From Acidobacteriota bacterium (GTDB taxonomy: Bacteria; Acidobacteriota; Terriglobia; Acidiferrales; UBA7541), in NCBI GenBank assembly GCA_003224195.1, contig QHYP01000217.1, positions 1-8,370 of the forward strand: a stretch of DNA of 8,370 nt, in the 5' to 3' direction. The position numbers and the translations under genes are program-made. Shown here one piece after another: positions 1 through 8,370 of this stretch (positions within the stretch are counted from its first letter, which is position 1; each line of letters starts with the position of its first letter). Below the pieces are notes generated by a model, which had not been told where the DNA came from, ran no database searches, and was given only the letters and a program-made list of their open reading frames with translations.

Positions 1-980
1 CGGAAGTTGGTGTCGCCCGGAGGTCCCGCGAAAGTACCCGACTGAAACACCGCCGCGCTGGTGGAATTTTCCGGCGCGCGGAATTCATACCATCGCTCGC
101 CCACCTGGCCAGTGGCTGTGGTCACGTCGTGAGTGACGAGCCATGCCTGGTGATCGCCGAAGTTGCGGTAAGCCAGGCGATACAAGAGCCGGTCACCGAT
201 GGACTCCAACTTTCGGCTAGTGGCTTTCTGCGGGACGCAATCGCCGAAGCCGCTGCCGCCGCAAGACAAGGTGAAGATGGGTACGCTGATGGGCGTGGTT
301 CCGCCGAAGCCGGTGAACGTCGAATTGCCCGGGTTGTCGAAATCCACGTGAAACAGGTAAGAGTAGATGACGTTGCTCGTTGGCGGCGTGTTGTCAATGC
401 TGCCGAGGTACATTTCGGGTTGTCCTGCGGGCGGAGGCGCAGCCGCGGAGTCGATGTCGGCGGGCAGCATGCTGTCGTCGAAGATGGTGGGTGCGAAGAA
501 GCAGATCTGTCTCGCATGCGGAATGCCTTTGAGCATCTTGGCGCGGTCATAGGCGCAAGGCTCGGAGCCAAAGCCGTTGGGACCGCCGAAAGCGTTGTTG
601 TGCTGATAGTAGCCGTCGCTCCACACGCCCCATTTCGGGTAATCGGGAAAGCCGTTGGCCTGCGGAAAGGCGTAACGGAAGAAGGTCCCGGTTGCGTCCG
701 GAGTCGTCGAGACGGCGACGCAGGTCAGGAAGGGCGCGGAGAACACGTTCTGCGACATCAGCCAGCGGTGCGCGAGCTTATCCCACAGGACGATGATGTC
801 GCCGTCGTTTTGCGTCTCGCAGGGTCCTCCGAAGCCTGCCCAGAGCTGGTTGCCGGCGATAGGCCCGGCGATGACCGCGCCCGTCGCCTTGTCAAACACG
901 GCAAAACACAGGTTCACCCATTGCGTCGGAAGGCGCAAGGAGGAAGCCCAGAACGTTTCCGCAATCGAGCGTAGGCCCGT
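1..980 (-). pseudogene. 3' part of frameshifted secreted protein, function unknown (runs off left edge)
   Basis: This minus-strand frame is open from just after a TAA at 981-983 down to the window edge and carries the body of the secreted protein whose 5' part lies at 892-1326. Conceptual translation gives well-formed protein: QWVNLCFAVFDKATG near 878-922, then AGFGGPCETQNDGDII, a WLMSQNVFSAPFLTC strand, FPDYPKWGVWSDGYY, CAYDRAKMLKG, LPADIDSAAAPP, LFHVDFDNPGNSTFTG, CVPQKATSRKLESIGDRLL, YRLAYRNFGDHQAW and GERWYEFR near the left edge. I recognise this motif set from large uncharacterised exported proteins of soil bacteria, in which a PPDTNGAVG-like motif normally precedes QWVN. That motif is missing here, at the frame break. 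No catalytic residues can be assigned. Either a real pseudogene or a sequencing or assembly error would explain it. The shift itself is well supported, because good protein continues in a different frame on each side. Confidence 0.75.
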
Positions 981-1326
981 TTATGCTGACCCCAGGAAGG
1001 TTCAAGCCAATGGTGGCACTGATGAGAGGTCCGGCGGACATCTGGAGCGCCTCGTCCGCCAGCCGCCCCGGGACTCCCCCAGCGGCTCCTGCCAGCTTTT
1101 GCGACTTGGGCAGCCGAACCGGATGGATCAGTTTCGGCGAATGAGGAAGCGGAACTTCCCGGCCCAGTTCCCTCACCGGGCGCGACACGTCAAAGTGAGC
1201 TGGTTCGTTTACTTGCGGATACCTAAACACCAGATCCTGCGCCGGGGCCGGAACGGCGTGCAGGAGCGCCAGACTTAACAAGGGCAGAAAGGCCAGCAAA
1301 AAGGTCGGGATTTTGTTTTTTTTCAT
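892..1326 (-). CDS. 5' part of the same frameshifted secreted protein, with signal peptide
   Basis: The ATG at 1324-1326 is preceded by a strong Shine-Dalgarno sequence (AAGGAGGA on the minus strand, 1337-1344, about 10 nt spacing), which decides this start over an upstream in-frame ATG at 1404. The product begins MKKNKIPTFLLAFLPLLSLA and continues to an AxA-type cleavage site around VPAPAQ (residues 26-31), a classic Sec signal peptide. The mature N-terminus contains a proline-rich stretch (about residues 55-70) and SATIGLNLPGVSINGP. This is the place where the family would be expected to enter the PPDTNG motif. Instead the frame runs GFLLAPSDAMGEPVFCRV and stops at TGA. The frame holding the rest of the protein overlaps it between 980 and 892. 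As it stands only a 144-residue exported fragment would be made. Function unknown. Confidence 0.7.
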   Translation of the reverse strand: MKKNKIPTFLLAFLPLLSLALLHAVPAPAQDLVFRYPQVNEPAHFDVSRPVRELGREVPLPHSPKLIHPVRLPKSQKLAGAAGGVPGRLADEALQMSAGPLISATIGLNLPGVSINGPTLDCGNVLGFLLAPSDAMGEPVFCRV

Positions 1327-1355
1327 AATCTGCAGTTCCTCCTTTTGGCTGACTG

Positions 1356-1378
1356 TTGGGAGCGGCTGGCTCTCCCAA
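1356..1378 (-). other. Leader hairpin upstream of the secreted-protein gene
   Basis: A perfect 7-bp inverted repeat, TTGGGAG (1356-1362) and CTCCCAA (1372-1378), encloses 9 nt. It sits inside the predicted 5' leader, between the promoter and the Shine-Dalgarno sequence at 1337-1344. No T-run follows it on the minus strand, so it does not look like an intrinsic terminator. A role in mRNA stability or translation is possible, as is chance. Confidence 0.35.
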
Positions 1379-1389
1379 ACCGGCAGCGA

Positions 1390-1418
1390 ATTGTGCTTCG
1401 GCAATCGAACGGAGTCAA
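1390..1418 (-). promoter_or_regulatory. sigma70-like promoter for the secreted-protein gene
   Basis: On the minus strand TTGACT (1413-1418, five of six matches to TTGACA) is followed after exactly 17 nt by CACAAT (1390-1395, four of six matches to TATAAT). This would start transcription near 1383 and give a leader of about 57 nt before the ATG at 1326. It lies in the 115-bp gap after the peptidase stop, which suggests that the secreted-protein gene is transcribed on its own rather than only by read-through from the peptidase. Prediction from sequence only. Confidence 0.45.
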
Positions 1419-1441
1419 GGGATATGAAGCCGGCAAAAAAG

Positions 1442-3025
1442 TTACCAGGAGAGGCCGGCGAGGAGGGCAGCGTAGATTTCCATGCCGCGCCAGAGGTTGC
1501 CGAGGCGGACGTTTTCGTCGCTGCTGTGCTGGTGATTATCGTGATTCACGATGGGGACGCCGATGACCGGCAATCCTAGATTCTCGAAAATGTACATGGG
1601 AGCGCTGCCGCCGAGCATGGGCATTTTCACGGCTGGCCCGGCGGCGCCTTCGACAATTTCGACCACTTTCCTGGACACCGGCAAGTCCATGGGCGTGCGC
1701 GCGGCCACGTAGCCGCCTTCATACACCACCTGGGCGATGCGCGCGTGCTGCCTGCGCTCGTCCATGGTCGGTTCGTGGTTGATGACGTAGAAGCCGCGCT
1801 TGCGGATGAAGGCGACAATCTGCTGAAATTTCTTTTCGGGCTCTTCACCTTTTACCATGCGGACGTCGAGCGAGGCCTCGGCTTTGTCCGGCACGACGTT
1901 CTGTGACTGCGGGCCGACGTAGGCGCTGCGCATCCCGCGGATATTCAGCGACGGCTCCTGAAGGAGCTCGACGAGCTTTTTCCCGCCGCCATCGGGCTTG
2001 GCGATGCCGAGTTCGCGTTCCAAATCGGCGTCGTTGTCCGGCATCTGCGCCAGCGCTTTCTTCTCGGAGGCGCTGAGCGGCGGAACGTCGTCGTAGTAGC
2101 CGTCGATCAACACGCGCCCGTTTTCATCCTTCATCGACGCCAGCAAACGTGAAACTTCGAGGGCCGGATTCGGCGCCCAATTGCCGTAGTGCCCGCTGTG
2201 AAGCGCGCGCACCGGTCCGTACGCGGTGATCTCAAGGCCGAAGACGCCGCGATTTCCAAAAAAGACCAGCGGCTTGCCGGATTGATGCACCGGCCCGTCA
2301 GCGGTGATGAGCACGTCGCCGGCAAGGAGATTTTTGTGGAGTTCGAGAGTGCGTTCGAGATTGGGCGAGCCGGCCTCCTCTTCGCCTTCGAAGATTACTT
2401 TCAGGTTGACGGCGAGCGGGATGTTCTTGGCGCGCAGAGCGTCAAGCGCGGCGAGAAGCATGACGATGGGGGATTTGTCGTCCGAGGCGGAGCGGGCGTA
2501 AATGCGCCAGTCGTCCGAGTAGAGGGCTGGATGGCCTGGGGCCGCTTGCGGAAGATCAATGCGCTTGCCGCCGGCTTCGATGGCGTTGGTCCGCAGCTCT
2601 GGCTCGAAGGGTCTGCCGTCTGTCCACGAAGAGGGGTCGACGGGCTGGCCGTCGTAGTGGGCGTAGAAGATGACGGTGCGCGTGGCTTCCGGCGTGAGCA
2701 GTTTGCCGAAAACGACCGGGCCGCGGCCGGCAATGGGGAGGAGATGCGCTTCGATGCCGCGCGCTTCGAGCATTTCGACGAGACGCGCCGCGTTCCTCTG
2801 AATATTGGGCGTGTCGGTGGCCACGTTCGGAATGGAGAGAAACTCCGTGAGTTCGCAGACGATGCGGTCCTCATTGTTCACACGGTAGTCGCGCACTTCG
2901 AGGGCAACTTGAGCAGGCGGCCCCGATCGTATCGGGGCAGGTGGGACTGGAGGCGCGGTTGACTTCTGCGCCAGCGCCGAGTAGGGTAGCAACGTCCAGA
3001 GCAGAGTAACCGTCATGCACCTCAA
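1442..3025 (-). CDS. Exported M20-family zinc metallopeptidase (dipeptidase/carboxypeptidase-like)
   Basis: A 527-residue protein with a full set of M20 (ArgE/DapE/CPG2/CNDP-like) di-zinc peptidase features. By analogy with carnosinase-type enzymes the metal ligands and catalytic residues are H123 in FYAHYDGQP with D125 nearby, D182 in RSASDDKSP, E216 (general base) and E217 in FEGEEEAGS, D243 in ITADGPV, and H500 in HQHSSDEN. H276 in LHSGHYG matches the lid/dimer-domain histidine. The N-terminus (RCMTVTLLWTLLPYSALAQ) is a signal peptide ending at about residue 20, followed by a proline-rich linker, so the enzyme is predicted to act outside the cytoplasm on peptides or N-acyl amino acids; the exact substrate is not visible. 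The start is TTG at 3023-3025, chosen because GGAGGG lies 5 nt upstream and because starting at the ATG at 3014-3016 would remove the only arginine of the signal-peptide n-region. Length and motifs look intact. It is divergent from the ABC exporter. Confidence 0.9.
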   Translation of the reverse strand: MRCMTVTLLWTLLPYSALAQKSTAPPVPPAPIRSGPPAQVALEVRDYRVNNEDRIVCELTEFLSIPNVATDTPNIQRNAARLVEMLEARGIEAHLLPIAGRGPVVFGKLLTPEATRTVIFYAHYDGQPVDPSSWTDGRPFEPELRTNAIEAGGKRIDLPQAAPGHPALYSDDWRIYARSASDDKSPIVMLLAALDALRAKNIPLAVNLKVIFEGEEEAGSPNLERTLELHKNLLAGDVLITADGPVHQSGKPLVFFGNRGVFGLEITAYGPVRALHSGHYGNWAPNPALEVSRLLASMKDENGRVLIDGYYDDVPPLSASEKKALAQMPDNDADLERELGIAKPDGGGKKLVELLQEPSLNIRGMRSAYVGPQSQNVVPDKAEASLDVRMVKGEEPEKKFQQIVAFIRKRGFYVINHEPTMDERRQHARIAQVVYEGGYVAARTPMDLPVSRKVVEIVEGAAGPAVKMPMLGGSAPMYIFENLGLPVIGVPIVNHDNHQHSSDENVRLGNLWRGMEIYAALLAGLSW

Positions 3026-3030
3026 AATGG

Positions 3031-3036
3031 CCCTCC
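3031..3036 (-). promoter_or_regulatory. Shine-Dalgarno deciding the TTG start of the peptidase
   Basis: GGAGGG on the minus strand ends 5 nt before the TTG at 3023-3025 but 14 nt before the alternative in-frame ATG at 3014-3016. The spacing favours TTG. Confidence 0.55.
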
Positions 3037-3046
3037 AGTAACTCGC

Positions 3047-3083
3047 GTTCGACGCCTATTCCCACGGGGGTGGTGCGTCGAAC
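3047..3083. repeat. Perfect 9-bp inverted repeat in the divergent intergenic region
   Basis: GTTCGACGC (3047-3055) and GCGTCGAAC (3075-3083) are exact reverse complements around a 19-nt spacer. The spacer itself contains a smaller nested pair, CCAC (3062-3065) and GTGG (3070-3073). The repeat lies 22 bp from the peptidase TTG and about 90 bp from the ATPase start. It could be a regulator-binding dyad or a structured leader. No T-tract follows on either strand, so a terminator is unlikely. Confidence 0.5.
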
Positions 3084-3088
3084 CTGTG

Positions 3089-3106
3089 CGCCAGCCGCGA
3101 CTGGCG
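3089..3106. repeat. Second, compact inverted repeat in the divergent intergenic region
   Basis: CGCCAG (3089-3094) and CTGGCG (3101-3106) are exact reverse complements separated by 6 nt. It begins 5 bp after the larger inverted repeat ends. On the minus strand a TAGAAT hexamer (3107-3112, five of six matches to a -10 box) directly abuts it, but no convincing -35 box was found. Confidence 0.4.
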
Positions 3107-3160
3107 ATTCTACCCAAGTTCGTCCCCTTTAGATATTTCCACGACCCTTTCGGAAAGCAT

Positions 3161-3167
3161 GAGGGAG
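3161..3167 (+). promoter_or_regulatory. Shine-Dalgarno deciding the ABC ATPase start
   Basis: GAGGGAG lies 6 nt before the ATG at 3174-3176. The earlier in-frame ATG at 3159 overlaps this site and has no comparable site of its own, so 3174 is preferred. Confidence 0.6.
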
Positions 3168-3173
3168 CCGTTC

Positions 3174-4124
3174 ATGAGCGAATTCGCCCTAGAGGTGGAA
3201 AAGCTAGTCAAAGTATATGCGCCGCGGGGAAAGCCTGCGATCCGCGCCGTGGACGGCCTGAGCTTCAGCGTTCCGCGCGGAATTATTTTCGGGCTGCTCG
3301 GGCCGAACGGCGCAGGCAAATCCACCCTCTTGCGCATGTTGACGACGCTCACGCAGCCCAGCGAAGGCTCGGCGCGGGTTCTGGGCTTCGACGTAGTGCG
3401 GAAAGCTTTGGAGGTGCGCCGCCGCATCGCGTCGGTGATTCAAGAGACGGCGGCCGAGCTGTTCTTGAGCGTGCGCGACAACTTTCTGACTTATGCGAAG
3501 TTTCACGGGCTGGAGCGAACAACGGCTCTGCGGCGGTCCGCGGCCGTGATGGAGACATTCCAATTGACCGAGGAAGCCGACCGCAAAGTGCAGGACCTGA
3601 GCGGGGGTTTCCGCCGTCGTGTGCAAGTGGCGAAAGTATTTCTGGCGGAAACGCCGGTTTTGTTTCTCGATGAATATTCCACGGGGATGGATGCCATTTT
3701 GAAGCGGCAGGTGATGAGCTTGCTGCGGGCAGAAACGCAGAAGGGGCGGACCATCATCCTGACGACGCAGGTCCTCAGCGAGGCGGAAGAACTTTGCGAT
3801 GACATTCTGATCCTCAACAAAGGCAAACAGGTGGCGCGCGGCGACCTGAACACGTTGAAGCTCCTTTCCCAGGGTGTGTATGAAGTGGCGATGACGTTTG
3901 ACAGGCTGCCGGAAGGCATTGCGGCGGACTTGCAGGCGTTGGTTCCGCTGCGCTACAGCGTGGACCAAAACACCATCGAGATTGCGTTCAAGGCCGAAGA
4001 GGCGCGCGTTCTGGAAATGGTGAGTGAGCTCGCGCGGAACCGGCGCGTCGTCCATGTGGAAGTGCGAGGGGCGAGCCTGGAGGACATCTTCGTCGAATTG
4101 ATGCAGGGGAGGGAAGCGCAATGA
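3174..4124 (+). CDS. ABC-2 type exporter ATP-binding protein (DrrA/CcmA-like)
   Basis: The nucleotide-binding subunit of a two-component ABC exporter, 316 residues, cytoplasmic. Motifs in order: Walker A GPNGAGKST (43-51), Q-loop Q90 in VIQET, signature LSGGF (142-146), Walker B LFLDE with D166 and catalytic E167, D-loop-like GMD (171-173). At the switch position the usual histidine is a glutamine (Q199 in ILTTQVLSEAE), a substitution I know from DrrA-type ATPases. The residue after the Walker B glutamate is tyrosine (DEYSTG) where DEPT/DEPS is usual. The C-terminal extension of about 80 residues, ending EVRGASLEDIFVELMQ, resembles the accessory domain of this subfamily. The last codons overlap the permease start, so the two genes are expected to be translated together. 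The substrate could be a drug, lipid or glycan and cannot be read from the sequence. An in-frame ATG at 3159 is a less likely start. Confidence 0.92.
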   Translation: MSEFALEVEKLVKVYAPRGKPAIRAVDGLSFSVPRGIIFGLLGPNGAGKSTLLRMLTTLTQPSEGSARVLGFDVVRKALEVRRRIASVIQETAAELFLSVRDNFLTYAKFHGLERTTALRRSAAVMETFQLTEEADRKVQDLSGGFRRRVQVAKVFLAETPVLFLDEYSTGMDAILKRQVMSLLRAETQKGRTIILTTQVLSEAEELCDDILILNKGKQVARGDLNTLKLLSQGVYEVAMTFDRLPEGIAADLQALVPLRYSVDQNTIEIAFKAEEARVLEMVSELARNRRVVHVEVRGASLEDIFVELMQGREAQ

Positions 4125-4876
4125 GCGCGCTTGGCGCAGTGTTCTATCGGGAGAGCAAGATTCGAGCCACGAATGTGACTTTTATCTTTTGGGATCTGTT
4201 CTACCCGTTGTGCTACATGCTGGTCTTTGGCGTGGGCGTCAATTCGGCTCTCGGGTCTCCGTTCGCCGCGGCTGGCGTGGACTACAACGCCTTTTTTCTC
4301 GCGGGCGTTCTCGGTATGGCGAGTTTCGGCATCGCCTCGAACACCTCATGGTCGTTTTTTCTGGATCGCGACAACGGAATCTTCTACGAAATGCTCACCT
4401 ATCCTCTCAGCCGCTCGGAATACCTGCTCGGCAAGGTGCTTTTTAATGTCCTGATCGCCATTTTGCAGGCGGCTATCACGCTCCTCTTGAGCCGGCTTTT
4501 GTTCCATCTCCCGGTGCGCTGGGAATTGTTACCGTTGCTCTTGCTGGGGATGGCTGTGGGCACCGCGGGCTGGTTCTTTTTCTACGCGATTTTCGCCCTG
4601 CGGACGCGGCGCAATGACGTCTTCAACGCGATCACCTCGATTTTTTATTTTGTGTTTCTCTTCGCCAGCTCCATGTTCTATCCCCTGGAGCCGCTTCCGG
4701 CGTGGTTTCGCGGCGCAGCGCTCGCGAATCCCATCACCTGGCAAATCGACTGGTTGCGATACATGTCCATCGGCTTGGGCGACTTCCATCGTATCGCGTG
4801 GGAAGCGCTGGCATTCGTGGGCTTCGCCGGCGCGGCATTTTGGGGCGCGGTCTATTGTCTCCAAAGACAGGAATAG
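4121..4876 (+). CDS. ABC-2 type exporter permease (DrrB-like)
   Basis: The membrane subunit partnering the preceding ATPase, 251 residues. Its ATG overlaps the ATPase stop codon (ATGA, 4121-4124), a hallmark of translational coupling. About six hydrophobic segments are visible near residues 20-42, 57-78, 105-128, 136-160, 168-188 and 228-247. The polar stretch at 79-104 (DRDNGIFYEMLTYPLSRSEY) is the typical coupling region of ABC-2 permeases. The signature before the last helix, SSMFYPLEPLPAWFR followed by NPITWQIDWLRY (183-214), is strongly diagnostic of the ABC2_membrane family (DrrB, NodJ). The size is normal for a half-transporter permease, so the complex would be two ATPases plus two permeases. 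The gene ends at TAG and appears intact. Confidence 0.92.
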   Translation: MSALGAVFYRESKIRATNVTFIFWDLFYPLCYMLVFGVGVNSALGSPFAAAGVDYNAFFLAGVLGMASFGIASNTSWSFFLDRDNGIFYEMLTYPLSRSEYLLGKVLFNVLIAILQAAITLLLSRLLFHLPVRWELLPLLLLGMAVGTAGWFFFYAIFALRTRRNDVFNAITSIFYFVFLFASSMFYPLEPLPAWFRGAALANPITWQIDWLRYMSIGLGDFHRIAWEALAFVGFAGAAFWGAVYCLQRQE

Positions 4877-5015
4877 CGAGGAGCGTGCTGCATACGCGTC
4901 GGTATGGAGCGGGGCTGTTCCGATTCGGCACAACGGACTCAATCTGAAGCAGCGGTCTTCCCGCCTTGCTTGAAATGGAATTGGAAGACCCCGTAATCCT
5001 TTTCTTTCCAAATAG
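4877..5015. other. Non-coding gap between exporter and YfiR-like remnant
   Basis: All three forward frames were translated; each is closed by stops (for example TGA near 4942 and 4972, TAA at 4994, TAG at 5013) and none resembles the N-terminal half of a YfiR protein. Apart from the inverted repeat at 4954-4990 nothing was recognised. The gap is too short to hold the roughly 100 residues missing from the remnant downstream. Confidence 0.6.
4954..4990 (+). terminator. Inverted repeat after the exporter, weak terminator candidate
   Basis: GGTCTTCC (4954-4961) and GGAAGACC (4983-4990) are exact reverse complements with a 21-nt loop, about 80 bp after the permease stop. A pyrimidine-rich CTTTTCTTTCC tract follows from about 4998. 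The long loop and the 7-8 nt between stem and T-rich tract make it a poor match to a canonical Rho-independent terminator. Its position at the end of the operon is the main argument for the call. Confidence 0.3.
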
Positions 5016-5291
5016 ATAGCGTTTTGTGCTGCAGGGGAATTGGCCATCCAGTTGCCGCCTCTAGAAGGTGTGAACGTGTTTTCTGTGTCGCGAAGACCCA
5101 GGCAGGGAACTCCGTTCGGGGGGTGTGTCACAGGAAGAGTTCGCGAACGTGGCGGTGGTGAGGGCAAACCCGATGGTTTGCGCTTCGAGGTGAATCTCGA
5201 CGCCACGCAGCAGGCGCGCCTCAAACTGAGCTCTCACGTTCTGGCGCTTGCGCGCCGGATTGTCTGCAATTCATCGAACGCGAAGTCGTGA
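5016..5291 (+). pseudogene. C-terminal remnant of a YfiR-family (DUF4154) periplasmic protein
   Basis: The frame is open from just after a TAG at 5013-5015 to the TGA at 5289-5291; the only early start is TTG at 5040. The segment LRFEVNLDATQQARLKLSSH followed by VLALARRIV matches my memory of the C-terminal motif of YfiR/DUF4154 proteins (RFEINLDAARRAGLKISSKL, then LLRLA). The segment LPPLEGVNVFSVS fits the preceding 'L..L.G..VLTVSD' strand. YfiR proteins are about 170-190 residues with a signal peptide. Here at most 91 codons remain, with no signal peptide and a low-complexity Arg/Gly stretch in the middle that may itself be out of frame. The next gene encodes a CHASE8 kinase in the same reading frame, with the stop only 6 nt before its ATG. 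That is the partner expected for YfiR, which binds the CHASE8-containing YfiN in Pseudomonas. A short unrelated or spurious ORF remains possible. Confidence 0.5.
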
Positions 5292-5297
5292 ACGCAT

Positions 5298-8370
<3,073 letters not shown>

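Noticed and set aside
129..974. Long plus-strand open frame (281 codons) opposite the secreted-protein gene
   Set aside because: It mirrors a minus-strand frame that encodes coherent protein. Its own translation is Arg/Ala/Gly-rich with no motifs, as expected of antisense frames in GC-rich DNA.
1429..1459. GCCGGC pair flanking a T-run (minus strand) at the peptidase stop, considered as a terminator
   Set aside because: On the transcribed strand the T-run lies inside the loop, before the second arm. The arms are also a common 6-bp palindrome in GC-rich DNA.
2189..2962. Plus-strand open frame (257 codons) inside the peptidase gene
   Set aside because: It is antisense to a peptidase with all catalytic residues in place. 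No recognisable domain or start signal.
2871..3065. Minus-strand 64-codon frame containing an ankyrin-like phrase (DGYSALDVATLLGAGAEVN)
   Set aside because: It is an out-of-frame reading of the peptidase signal-peptide region. The resemblance is one partial repeat only, and the overlapping peptidase frame is far better supported.
3130..3140. AT-rich TAGATATTT considered as a -10 box for the exporter operon
   Set aside because: No acceptable -35 hexamer is found 16-18 nt upstream and the match to TATAAT is only partial.
3204..4121. Minus-strand open frame (305 codons) opposite the ABC ATPase
   Set aside because: The plus strand carries every ABC motif. The antisense product is His/Arg/Gln-rich without known features.

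Overview
The window (8,370 bp, GC-rich throughout) looks like chromosomal DNA of a soil- or sediment-type bacterium. The secreted protein at the left edge, the secreted M20 peptidase and the CHASE8 hybrid kinase would all fit Acidobacteriota. That placement is an inference from protein style only, because no rRNA, tRNA or marker gene is present. I saw no CRISPR array, insertion sequence, tRNA or phage gene.

Layout: (1) Positions 1-1326, minus strand, hold a secreted protein of unknown function. It has a clear signal peptide, but the reading frame breaks near 917-927 and the gene runs off the left edge. A sigma70-like promoter and a small leader hairpin precede it. (2) Positions 1442-3025, minus strand, hold a complete exported M20-family zinc peptidase that starts at TTG. 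(3) Positions 3026-3173 are a divergent intergenic region with two consecutive perfect inverted repeats. (4) Positions 3174-4876, plus strand, hold a two-gene ABC-2 exporter (DrrA-like ATPase, DrrB-like permease) whose stop and start codons overlap. (5) Positions 4877-5297 are a degraded stretch with an inverted repeat and what looks like the C-terminal remnant of a YfiR-family (DUF4154) periplasmic gene. (6) From 5298 to the right edge, plus strand, lies a large hybrid sensor histidine kinase: CHASE8, HAMP, PAS, HisKA, HATPase, two receivers and the start of an HPt domain. It is cut by the window end.

How the genes relate: the exporter pair is a self-contained unit. The kinase and the YfiR remnant probably formed a sensory module. 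In characterised systems the YfiR protein controls a CHASE8-containing membrane protein (YfiN) from the periplasm, so a kinase that keeps CHASE8 beside a beheaded YfiR gene is the most interesting point here. The two minus-strand genes both encode exported proteins but appear to be transcribed separately. No wholly new system is evident. The two broken genes and the intergenic repeats deserve most attention.
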